Source: GCA-2688775 sp035288865 (GTDB lineage: Archaea; Nanobdellota; Nanobdellia; Woesearchaeales; GW2011-AR4). Taken from it: a DNA stretch of 64,000 nt. A program made the translations under genes and the position numbers. Under the pieces are notes generated by a model. That model made no database searches. It saw only the letters and a list, made by a program, of their open reading frames with translations, and was not told the origin of the DNA. The stretch spans positions 11,385 through 75,384 of the forward strand of contig DATDZA010000016.1 of the NCBI GenBank assembly GCA_035288865.1. Reading direction: 5' to 3'. Shown here piece after piece: positions 1-7,596 of the stretch; position 1 is the stretch's first letter; every line of letters starts with the position of its first letter.

Positions 1-2463
1 AAAAGCATTGTTGTATGGATTTTAATCGCCGCAACAGTTATTTCCTCATTTCTGGGTGAATATGTTGATGCAATTGTCATTTTCTCCATAATAATACTCA
101 TTGCCCTGCTGGGATTTTTTGAGGAGTACAGGGCAGAAAAAGCTATAGAAGCGCTGAAAAAGCTGGCATCTTTAAGGGCAACTGTCCTCAGAGACAGCCA
201 AAAAAAAGAAATTGATGCAAAAGAACTTGTTGTCGGTGATATAATCATTCTTCAGACAGGCGACAAGGTGCCTGCTGACGCGCGCCTGATTGATGTTTTC
301 AATCTGCAGACTCAGGAAGCTGCGCTTACAGGCGAATCCCAGGCCGTAAAGAAAAATGCCTCCCAGCTGGAGGAGAAAACGAGCATAGCCGACAGGCACA
401 ACATAGTTTTTTCCAGCACAATTGTTGTCAGCGGAAGGGCAAAAGCAGTCGTGATAGCAATAGGCATGCAGAGTGAGATTGGAAAAATTGCTACGATGTT
501 AGAAGAAGTAAAGCCCGAGCCGACTCCGCTTCAAAAAGACATGAACCAATTAGGAAAATTTATCGGCACGATAACCCTCATAATAGCAGCGCTCATTTTT
601 ATGAGCGGCATGCTGGTCCGCCATTCTAACTGGATTGATATGCTTCTTGTTTCAGTGTCGCTGGCAGTGGCCGCGATTCCGGAAGCCCTGCCGGCAGTTG
701 TCACTATATCCCTCGCCCTCGGCACTCAAAAAATGCTGAAGAGAAATGCGCTCATAAGGCGGCTGCCAAGCGTGGAAACCCTCGGATCAACTACAGTAAT
801 ATGCACCGACAAGACAGGCACGCTCACTGCCAATCAGGTGACTGTGAAAAAATTATATGTCAACGGCAAAATTATAGATGCAACCGGCGTAGGCTATGGG
901 ACAAAAGGAATATTTCTTTACAAAAACAAGCTGGTTCCGCCTGAAGAAATTGAGCTTCTTTTAAGGATTGGAATACTTAACAATAATTCCGAGATAAAAG
1001 AAGGAAAAGTTATAGGTGATCCGACGGAAGCGGCATTGATAGTAAGCGCAGCCAAGCTTGGGCTGATAAAAGAAGATTTGGACATTGAGTACAGAAGAGT
1101 TGATGAAATAGAATTCACAAGCGAGAGAAAGATGATGACCACAATACACGGGCACCACGGCGAGAATATTTCTTATGTCAAAGGCGCTCCGGAAGTTGTC
1201 CTGAAACTCTGCAATTCTGTCTACCTTAATGGAGAAATAAAAAAGCTGACAACCGGCATGAAGGAGGAGATAATTGAAACTAACCGGCAGTTCGCAGAGG
1301 GGGCATTAAGGGTGCTAGGGTTTGCCTACAAAACAATTATTGACTCAAACCCTGAAAAAAACCTTATATTTGTCGGGCTGCAGGGAATGATTGATCCTCC
1401 TAGGGAGGAAGTCAAAATTGCAATCGAGAAATGCAAAAAAGCGGGCATCAGGGTCATCATGATTACAGGAGACCATGAGATAACGGCAAAGGCAATTGCA
1501 AAAGACATAGGGCTGACGGGAAAAACAATAACCGGCGAGAAGCTTGACGAGATAAACAACCTGGATTCTCTGGTTGAGGAAATATCAATATTTGCCAGGG
1601 TAAATCCGGAGCATAAGATTAAGATTGTTGATGCGCTGAAGAAAAAAGGGCACATTGTTGCGATGACTGGAGACGGCATAAATGACGCGCCTGCATTAAA
1701 AAAAGCAGATATCGGCATTGCGATGGGAATTTCAGGCACAGATGTAAGCAAAGAAGCAAGCGCAATGATACTCACCGATGATAATTTTGCATCAATTGTA
1801 AATGCAGTAGAGGAAGGAAGAGGGATTCATGACAATATAAAAAAATATTTTGCATTCCTAATATCAGGCAACATCGGTGAAGTGCTGATTATATTTATTT
1901 CAATAATAATGGGAATTCCGCTCCCTCTGACTGTGACGCAGATTTTGCTCATAAATCTTGCAATGGACGGCCCTCCCGCCATATCACTTTCAGCGGAACC
2001 TTCTGAGCCGGATGTGATAAGCAGAAAGCCAAGAAACCAAAAAGAGCCAATATACAAGAACATCGGAAATTATGTATTTTTATTTCCGGCTGTGATGGTA
2101 GTGGCTGTATTGCTGGTTTTCATTTATTTTTACCGCGCAGACGGCTTAGTGAAAGCGCAGACTATGGCGTTCCTGACAATCATAATGTTCAGGCTCTTTG
2201 AAGTTTTTGCGTGCAGGTCGCTGACAAAAAATGTTTTCAAAATGGGATTGTTCAAAAACAAGTGGATGGTTGGTGCGGTTGCTTTGTCATTTGCCATAGT
2301 TGTGCTGACATTATACGTTCCGTTCATGAACAAGATATTTGATACTATGCCTATAAGCATCCTTGAGTTTCTTTTTATAATTCTGCTCTCAAGCCTTGGG
2401 GCTGTTGCGATTGAAATTTCTAAATTTCTGGGCAATAGGGGGAAAGCTGATGTTAATGTATAA
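1..2463 (+). CDS. P-type cation-transporting ATPase (Ca2+/PMR1-like), 5' partial
   Basis: The frame is open from the first base, so the gene starts upstream of the window; about 820 C-terminal residues are visible. They are consistent with an ATP-driven cation pump of the plasma membrane. Seen: an actuator-domain TGES motif near base 330, the intramembrane PEALP motif near 680, the phosphorylation motif CTDKTGTLT with its Asp at 808-810, TGDGINDAP at about 1666, and a C-terminal block of several membrane segments from about 1850. The PEAL motif and the late LLINLAMDGPP segment fit the type II (SERCA/PMR1) group better than heavy-metal pumps. No metal-binding N-terminal domain can be judged because that end is missing. 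A 13-bp hairpin follows 30 bp after the stop. The exact ion cannot be read from sequence. Confidence 0.93.
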   Translation, partial: KSIVVWILIAATVISSFLGEYVDAIVIFSIIILIALLGFFEEYRAEKAIEALKKLASLRATVLRDSQKKEIDAKELVVGDIIILQTGDKVPADARLIDVFNLQTQEAALTGESQAVKKNASQLEEKTSIADRHNIVFSSTIVVSGRAKAVVIAIGMQSEIGKIATMLEEVKPEPTPLQKDMNQLGKFIGTITLIIAALIFMSGMLVRHSNWIDMLLVSVSLAVAAIPEALPAVVTISLALGTQKMLKRNALIRRLPSVETLGSTTVICTDKTGTLTANQVTVKKLYVNGKIIDATGVGYGTKGIFLYKNKLVPPEEIELLLRIGILNNNSEIKEGKVIGDPTEAALIVSAAKLGLIKEDLDIEYRRVDEIEFTSERKMMTTIHGHHGENISYVKGAPEVVLKLCNSVYLNGEIKKLTTGMKEEIIETNRQFAEGALRVLGFAYKTIIDSNPEKNLIFVGLQGMIDPPREEVKIAIEKCKKAGIRVIMITGDHEITAKAIAKDIGLTGKTITGEKLDEINNLDSLVEEISIFARVNPEHKIKIVDALKKKGHIVAMTGDGINDAPALKKADIGIAMGISGTDVSKEASAMILTDDNFASIVNAVEEGRGIHDNIKKYFAFLISGNIGEVLIIFISIIMGIPLPLTVTQILLINLAMDGPPAISLSAEPSEPDVISRKPRNQKEPIYKNIGNYVFLFPAVMVVAVLLVFIYFYRADGLVKAQTMAFLTIIMFRLFEVFACRSLTKNVFKMGLFKNKWMVGAVALSFAIVVLTLYVPFMNKIFDTMPISILEFLFIILLSSLGAVAIEISKFLGNRGKADVNV

Positions 2464-2492
2464 GGTTATTGCTAAGTATTTTTCAAGTTATG

Positions 2493-2523
2493 AAGTTCGT
2501 TAAACGCCAAGTTTAACGAACTT
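2493..2523. terminator. Perfect 13-bp hairpin after the ATPase gene
   Basis: AAGTTCGTTAAAC (2493-2505) and GTTTAACGAACTT (2511-2523) are perfect reverse complements around a GCCAA loop, followed by the T-rich stretch TTCAATTTT. Its place 30 bp after the ATPase stop suggests a 3'-end or termination structure. Archaeal termination mostly relies on T-tracts, so a regulator-binding palindrome is the alternative. Confidence 0.6.
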
Positions 2524-2622
2524 TTCAATTTTATACACTTCTTGTCCATATTACAAATAACCACTAAGCACTGAACATCTCCTCATAAGATTTATAAGGG
2601 AATTAATTATCTAAAACTCAAA

Positions 2623-2851
2623 ATGAATGGGGAAAATGCATTAGTTGTATTTCAAAACAAGAAAATCGGAAGAACTTGGTTTAAAGATGAATGGTAATTC
2701 TTTGGTTGATATAGTCCAAACTTTGACAGATAGTGTTAATCCCACCGATTATCTGAAAAAACTGCGTAAAAGAGATGAAGAGCTTGGAAGCTACCTAGGG
2801 ACAAATTGTCCCCATGTAGAAATGCTGACTGAAACTAGGTTTATCCCCTAA
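2623..2851 (+). pseudogene. Frameshifted, truncated Bro-N/DinD-like antirepressor domain
   Basis: A TATA-like TTTATAAGG at 2591 precedes an ATG at 2623 whose frame reads MNGENALVVFQNKKIGRTWF and stops at a TAA near 2695. The next frame continues at once with VDIVQTLTDSVNPTDYLKKL, then RKRDEELGSYL, ending at 2851. Joined, the two pieces follow the usual order of the Bro-N / DNA-damage-inducible-D N-terminal domain (start, ALVVFQ, IR-TW--DEW, VD-V--LTDS-NP--Y--KLK-R). The gene is therefore broken by a frameshift and also lacks everything after the first ~75 residues. Bro-N proteins are common in phages and archaeal mobile DNA, so this is probably a relic of an element. A single sequencing error could mimic the frameshift but not the missing C-terminal part. 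Confidence 0.6.
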
Positions 2852-2899
2852 AATTTATTGAACTTAACATTTAAATAGCGAAAACAAGTTCTGTGGCTG

Positions 2900-4912
2900 A
2901 TGGATAGTTTCAGGCAGGTTTGTGAAGATATTGTTAAGGAGCTTAAGAAAAGCAACATAAAAACACAGCGCCAGCTAAATAAGCTTAAGCTTCAAATTCT
3001 GAATAAATACAAGTCTAAGGGAAATATAATCCAAATACCAAAAAACGCTGACATATATTTTGCTGCTTCAGAAAAAGACAGGAAAAAGTTCATGAAGCTT
3101 CTTTCATTAAAGCCAGTCCGGACAATAAGTGGAGTTGCTCCGATTGCATTGATGTCAGAGCCTTATCCGTGCCCCCACACTTTGAAAGGAATAGGGCCGT
3201 GCACGTATTGTCCCGGAGGTCCGGGCTCTCCATTCGGGGATGTTCCGCAAAGCTACACCGGCAAAGAGCCGTCAACAAGAAGGTCAATAAGAAGCAACTA
3301 CGACCCTTACATGATAGTTTTCAACAGGCTCGAGCACTATGTCGCAATGGGAAAAGTCCCTGACAAGGCCGAAATTATTGTTCAGGGAGGCACTTTCACA
3401 TTTTTCCCAAAACTGTACCAGGAATATTTCATAAAATACGCGCTGAAAGCAATGAATGACTTCTCAAGATTATTTTTCGACGCCGATGGAAACATAGACA
3501 TGATGAAATTCAAGATTTTCTTCGAGCTGCCAAGAATAATCTCCGAAGAGGAAAAAAGAACCAAGTCAATACAGATTAAATTACTAAAGATTAAGCATCT
3601 GGATTTAAGTAATTTGAAAATAAAAGAAGAAGTCGATGAGTGGTTTTTTAATTATAATTCAAAATACGAAAATAATCAGGGAGGGAACTTTATAATTGCA
3701 CATGATGCAACACCATCCGCCCTCCACCCACCCCCTACTGTAGAACTCAACAGTGCCGGCAGTTCATTAAAGCTAATAAATTTGGATAATGCAAATGTCA
3801 GGGCAATAAAAAATATCCAGAATAAAATAAAAGTAGAAAATTTAACCCCTTTATCATTAAAACACATTCAGAAAGAAAATGAAACTGCCTTAATAAGATG
3901 TGTTGGCCTTACAATAGAAACAAAAAGTGATTTTGGAAAATTATATCACGGAAACATTATGCTGGAATTGGGCTGCACGAGAGTGGAACTTGGCATACAG
4001 TCAATTTATGATAGTGTTCTTAGGTCAACCAACCGTGGAAACACAGTTGCCGATAATATTGAATCAATAAGAATTCTGAAAGATTTGGGATTTAAAATCA
4101 ACGCGCATTATATGCCTGGACTGCCTTTGACAACAAAGAAAATGGATTTGAAAGGGTTAAGAGAATTATTTGAAAACCCGGATTACAAGCCGGACATGCT
4201 GAAAATCTATCCGTGCATGGTGATGGAAGGAACAAAATTGTATGATGAATGGAAAGCCGGAAAGTTTAGTCCTTTAAAAACAAAGGAAGCCGCTGAAATT
4301 ATTGCAGAAGCGAAAAAATACTTTCCTGAATTCGTAAGGATCACCAGAATACAGCGCGACATACCTACCTATATGACAGCAGGGGGGGTTGACAGAACTA
4401 ATTTAAGGCAATACGTTGAGATACTGTGCAAAGAAAAAGGAATAAAATGTCGTTGTATAAGATGCAGAGAAGCTGGATTAAATTCAATTCAAAACAAAAA
4501 AATTGATCTAAAGAATCTTAGAATAAAGGTTATAGAATATAATGCCTCACATGGCAGAGAATTCTTCATAGCCGCAGAAGACAAAGAAACAGATATATTA
4601 TTTGGATATTGCAGGTTAAGATTCCCCTCACAAATCCTAAGAGAGGAAATAACAAAAGACTCTGCATTAATAAGAGAAATTCATGTATATTCAGCAGCAG
4701 TCCAGATAGGAAAGAAGTCAGATGAAAGTTTCCAGCATAAAGGCATAGGCAAGCAATTAATGGCGAGATCAGAGGAAATTGCGAAAGGGCATGGGAAAAA
4801 TAAGATTGTTGTAATAGCCGGAATTGGGGCCAAACAGTATTTTTCCAAGCTTGGATATACCTATGATGGCCCATATATGTCTAAGCATATACCACTGGAC
4901 ATCTCTGCCTAA
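2900..4912 (+). CDS. elp3: Elongator subunit 3-like tRNA uridine acetyltransferase, with insertion
   Basis: Elp3 joins a radical-SAM domain to a C-terminal GNAT acetyltransferase domain and starts cm5U-type modification of wobble uridine in tRNA. The radical-SAM cysteines are C91, C101 and C104 in the Elp3-specific spacing (CPHTLKGIGPCTYC). LTIETKSDFGKLYHGNIMLEL and TRVELGIQSIYD are core motifs, and the GNAT part ends with HKGIGKQLM, IAGIGAKQYF and KLGYTYDGPYMSKHI. At 670 residues it is over 100 longer than typical archaeal Elp3. The extra residues lie between NDFSRLFFD and NETALIRCVG (about 205-340), and part of them is encoded by a palindromic repeat (see 3678-3735). An AT-rich ATTTAAATAG lies about 30 bp upstream and there is no clear ribosome site, so the mRNA is probably leaderless. 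Confidence 0.93.
   Translation: MDSFRQVCEDIVKELKKSNIKTQRQLNKLKLQILNKYKSKGNIIQIPKNADIYFAASEKDRKKFMKLLSLKPVRTISGVAPIALMSEPYPCPHTLKGIGPCTYCPGGPGSPFGDVPQSYTGKEPSTRRSIRSNYDPYMIVFNRLEHYVAMGKVPDKAEIIVQGGTFTFFPKLYQEYFIKYALKAMNDFSRLFFDADGNIDMMKFKIFFELPRIISEEEKRTKSIQIKLLKIKHLDLSNLKIKEEVDEWFFNYNSKYENNQGGNFIIAHDATPSALHPPPTVELNSAGSSLKLINLDNANVRAIKNIQNKIKVENLTPLSLKHIQKENETALIRCVGLTIETKSDFGKLYHGNIMLELGCTRVELGIQSIYDSVLRSTNRGNTVADNIESIRILKDLGFKINAHYMPGLPLTTKKMDLKGLRELFENPDYKPDMLKIYPCMVMEGTKLYDEWKAGKFSPLKTKEAAEIIAEAKKYFPEFVRITRIQRDIPTYMTAGGVDRTNLRQYVEILCKEKGIKCRCIRCREAGLNSIQNKKIDLKNLRIKVIEYNASHGREFFIAAEDKETDILFGYCRLRFPSQILREEITKDSALIREIHVYSAAVQIGKKSDESFQHKGIGKQLMARSEEIAKGHGKNKIVVIAGIGAKQYFSKLGYTYDGPYMSKHIPLDISA
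3678..3735 (+). repeat. Palindromic repeat copy 1, in-frame inside elp3
   Basis: This copy begins AGGGAGGGAACTTTATAATT and ends GCCCTCCACCCACCC; GGAGGG and CCCTCC can pair as a stem. A second copy with the same two ends and almost the same spacing lies at 16418-16474 between gap and truD. The central 18-19 bases differ. Here the repeat is translated as part of Elp3 (around residues 260-279, including FIIAHDATP and ALHPPP) within a stretch that other Elp3 proteins lack. Only two copies are seen, so a mobile nature is inferred. Confidence 0.55.
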
Positions 4913-4942
4913 GATATATAAAGGGGTACATCCTCTAATTCT

Positions 4943-5073
4943 GAAAAAGAGAACACGCAAAACTGCCAAATTAAGTCTTTTGGTCTTCGACACGAAAGCC
5001 TATTACGCAGTTTCGCTTAACATTCTCTTTTTCGTAAGACTCCAAAGTCTTTGGAAAACAAAAAACTTTGGAG
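4943..5073 (+). ncRNA. Highly structured RNA leader upstream of the LAGLIDADG gene
   Basis: Nested complementary arms run through this gap. GAAAAAGAGAA (4943-4953) pairs with TTCTCTTTTTC (5023-5033). Inside it GCAAAACTGC (4957-4966) pairs with GCAGTTTCGC (5007-5016) with one mismatch, and inside that GGTCTTCG (4982-4989) pairs with CGAAAGCC (4993-5000) around an ACA loop. A separate 9-bp pair, CTCCAAAGT (5040-5048) with ACTTTGGAG (5065-5073), overlaps the GGAGGT ribosome site of the next gene and competes with a local hairpin at 5041-5055. The base pairing is directly visible. Whether it is an independent RNA, a mobile-element end or a translational switch is not known. Confidence 0.5.
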
Positions 5074-5084
5074 GTTTGATAAAA

Positions 5085-6284
5085 ATGATAGATAAAATAA
5101 ACATTACAGGTTTCCCAAAAAATGTGTTTATAGAATTACCTAATAATTATAGGAATATACTTTTTCAACTAGTTTTCTTAGAGTCAAAGAATGCAAGAAA
5201 TGTAATAAAGTCATTGAAAGAGAAAGGGCTTAAGGAAAATATCTTTAGATGGAGAAGAGGTCACGATAAAGGATTGCCCCAATTCATAAATTTGGAATCT
5301 TTGTTATTCTTGCTCTATAAAGCTCAAATTTCAAGAATTAATATTCAGAAAAAAGTGCATGTAATTAAATTAAGGATTCGGGGTTATAATGAAAGGGTAG
5401 AAAAATCAGAAGAATTAATTTCATTGATAAGGAGTATAAGGTATATTTTAAATGGCAGTGGTAAGATGGCCCAGGCATTTAAAATGAATCCTAGAACTTT
5501 AAATAAGTACATCAGTAACAAAAAGATAAAAAAACTGCCTATTGATTTTGTGATTAGGTTAGTGAAATTTGCTGAGAGCAATGTATTATGCTTCAATTTG
5601 ACAATTAATGAGCTGCAAGACAAGATAATCTCTTATCAAGCATATCACGGGAAATATATAAAACCAGAATTTCAAGGTGCACGAAAGTTACCAATTCAAG
5701 TAACTCCGGAATTTGAATCAATTGTCTATCATCTTATGGGTGATGGTCATGTAAAAGCAATTGGTTCTGGTGAATACACTCAATTAAGTGACGAAGGAAG
5801 AAAGAATTTCTTGAATAAGTTGTACAATGTCTTTGGATATTTTGAAATAACAGAAAAAAGTTTCAGTGATGGCAGGGTGATTATACCAAGAGTTATAATA
5901 GATATAATATGCAGATATTACAATCTAAATTATGATAGCTTCAACTGGAATACTTCAAAATTACCCTTAAATATATCAAGTAACGCAGATTTCAAAATAG
6001 CTGGGTTATCTGCTTTCATAGTAGATGAAGGCCATATAAATAATAGGGGAATAGAAATTTATTCCGGAAATCGGCAACTTCTATCAGAAATAAGAACTCT
6101 TGCAGTTGATTTAGGATTAGATTGTTCAGACCTAAAAGCTAAAAAGCCTAATGGCAACTCAAAAGAGTCTTATAGATTTAGGATAAGAAAGGAAAGTTCT
6201 AAAGAATTCTTGAAAATGGTTGCTAATCTGAAGAAAAATTATCAGTATTGCGGCTTGGCACAGAAAGAAAATTTAATGCTTTGA
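5085..6284 (+). CDS. HTH plus LAGLIDADG-type homing-endonuclease-like protein
   Basis: A 399-residue protein. The ATG at 5085 is chosen because GGAGGT lies just upstream at 5070-5075; the frame is open further upstream but would overlap elp3. The middle holds a helix-turn-helix-like stretch (KMAQAFKMNPRTLNKYISNK). The C-terminal half carries two LAGLIDADG-like helices, YHLMGDGHV and GLSAFIVDEGHI, each with the acidic residue needed for metal-dependent DNA cleavage. Two motifs in one chain mean a monomeric enzyme or a derived DNA-binding protein. No intron or intein host is visible, so it is free-standing. Its 3' end overlaps that of the convergent reverse transcriptase by 12 bp. DNA cleavage is not certain; archaeal transcription regulators of this fold exist. 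Confidence 0.72.
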   Translation: MIDKINITGFPKNVFIELPNNYRNILFQLVFLESKNARNVIKSLKEKGLKENIFRWRRGHDKGLPQFINLESLLFLLYKAQISRINIQKKVHVIKLRIRGYNERVEKSEELISLIRSIRYILNGSGKMAQAFKMNPRTLNKYISNKKIKKLPIDFVIRLVKFAESNVLCFNLTINELQDKIISYQAYHGKYIKPEFQGARKLPIQVTPEFESIVYHLMGDGHVKAIGSGEYTQLSDEGRKNFLNKLYNVFGYFEITEKSFSDGRVIIPRVIIDIICRYYNLNYDSFNWNTSKLPLNISSNADFKIAGLSAFIVDEGHINNRGIEIYSGNRQLLSEIRTLAVDLGLDCSDLKAKKPNGNSKESYRFRIRKESSKEFLKMVANLKKNYQYCGLAQKENLML

Positions 6285-7301
6285 TATTTGTTTAATCACT
6301 TTATTTCTCAACTTGTAAGTATTGGCCCACATTGCATATCCGAGCCAGCCTTGCAGGCTTTGAGCAAAATCTTCACGGCTTATATTTTTATTTTTATAAA
6401 GTTCTAATTTCTCCTTAAATTGCCTCTCAAATTTTCTTTTATTCGCCTTCCGTAGCAGCTTATGATAATAAAAAACCCTGAAGCCTAATAAATTCAAACC
6501 TTTGTCCAGTTTAATTATCTTTGACTTACTAGGGTGCAATTCAATTTTAAGATATCCAGTAAGAAATTTATTTATTGCTTCTTTGTATTTCTCGAGATTT
6601 TTGTAATCTTTATCCAATATTACAAAATCATCAACATATCTGATGTAATATTTTGCTTTTAATTCATGCTTGACGAAATAATCAAGCTCATTCAGATAAA
6701 CATTGGCAAAAAATTGGCTGGTAAGGTTTCCCAAAGGCATTCCAATACCGTCACGCCCCCCCCCAATTTTATGGTTTTGCAGAATGGTGTTTATTAGCCA
6801 AATTATCTTTTTGTCTTTAATTTTCTGCCTGATAATATTTAATAATATTTCATGATTAACAGTTTGAAAATAGTGCTTAATATCGCATTTGAGAACAAAG
6901 CAATTCCCGGTATTGTTTTTAGAAGCTTTTCTCTTAAAATAATCAAATCTTTTCAGGGCTTTTATTGTTCCCTTACCTTTCCTGTTTGCGTAGGAATCAT
7001 AGACAAATAATTTTTCAAAAATAGGCTCTATGATATTGCAGAGTGCATGATGAACTACCCTATCTTTGAATTCTGATTTGCTTATTTTTCTTGTTTTTGG
7101 GTCCCTAATGATGAATGTTTTGAGAGGTTCTGGCTTGTAAGAGTGGAGAAATAATTCAGTTCTGAGAGACAGAAGATTTTCTTTAAGACTCTTCTCGAAA
7201 TTAAGTACGTACGGCTTCAATGTCTTGTGCCTTCTTGCTTTTCTGAAAGCCAGAAATAGGTTTTCATAGCCGCAAAGCTCTTGCCACAGGTCTCTTCGCA
7301 T
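6273..7301 (-). CDS. Diversity-generating retroelement reverse transcriptase
   Basis: Reverse transcriptase that copies a template repeat RNA with adenine-directed errors and delivers the cDNA to a variable gene. Seen: FVLKCDIKHYFQTVNHEIL (motif with catalytic Asp), GIGMPLGNLTSQFFANVYLN (motif 4 region), the active site YIRYVDDFVIL and LNLLGFRVFYY. The frame is open to an ATG at 7463, but residues 1-54 of that longer version are the template repeat itself, so the ATG at 7301 (MRRDLWQELCGYENLF) is taken as the start, giving 342 residues, the normal size for DGR enzymes. The pairing with a template repeat at 7329-7422 and a variable repeat at 7768-7861 makes the DGR assignment firm. No group II intron maturase or endonuclease domain is seen. 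Confidence 0.93.
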   Translation of the reverse strand: MRRDLWQELCGYENLFLAFRKARRHKTLKPYVLNFEKSLKENLLSLRTELFLHSYKPEPLKTFIIRDPKTRKISKSEFKDRVVHHALCNIIEPIFEKLFVYDSYANRKGKGTIKALKRFDYFKRKASKNNTGNCFVLKCDIKHYFQTVNHEILLNIIRQKIKDKKIIWLINTILQNHKIGGGRDGIGMPLGNLTSQFFANVYLNELDYFVKHELKAKYYIRYVDDFVILDKDYKNLEKYKEAINKFLTGYLKIELHPSKSKIIKLDKGLNLLGFRVFYYHKLLRKANKRKFERQFKEKLELYKNKNISREDFAQSLQGWLGYAMWANTYKLRNKVIKQISKH

Positions 7302-7328
7302 TTTAATGGAAGTCTCAGCACTTTGGAC

Positions 7329-7422
7329 TATTTCGAGCAAGCCATTGTTGGCATTGCCAACGTTCCTGTCATTGGCATTGAACCTAGAGCCATTGTCAGC
7401 CCTGTTAAGCCTAGAGGCACGG
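7329..7422 (-). repeat. DGR template repeat (TR)
   Basis: A 94-bp segment on the minus strand just upstream of the reverse transcriptase matches 7768-7861 in the neighbouring gene. I count 11 differences, all at positions where this copy has A on the coding strand: seven A to G and four A to T, none at C, G or T. Read in frame it is rich in AAT/AAC codons (N-A-N-D-R-N-V-G-N-A-N-N), the codon type that A-mutagenesis turns into Tyr, Asp or Ser. This one-way, adenine-only pattern is the defining mark of a template repeat. Confidence 0.95.
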
Positions 7423-7543
7423 CAGCTTGTAGCTCTTTTGCCGTATTTGCACTGCTGTTTCAAGCATATCTCTAAAGATATTTGTCACAGCTGTATTTTA
7501 TGACAACGATTTTCACATTGCCGTAGCAAAAAAGCGTGTAGTC

Positions 7544-7560
7544 CAGCATTTCTAATGCTG
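7544..7560. promoter_or_regulatory. Hairpin downstream of the DGR target gene
   Basis: CAGCATT-TCT-AATGCTG forms a perfect 7-bp stem with a 3-nt loop, 37 bp past the target gene stop and before the template repeat. In studied DGRs a hairpin or cruciform shortly after the variable region assists retrohoming. It could equally be a transcription end for the target gene. Confidence 0.45.
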
Positions 7561-7596
7561 AGACAAAATAAGAGATTAAGAATGAATTAATAAAAA

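Noticed and set aside
1326..1775. 149-codon ORF on the minus strand within the ATPase gene
   Set aside because: Shadow of a strongly conserved P-type ATPase region containing TGDGINDAP.
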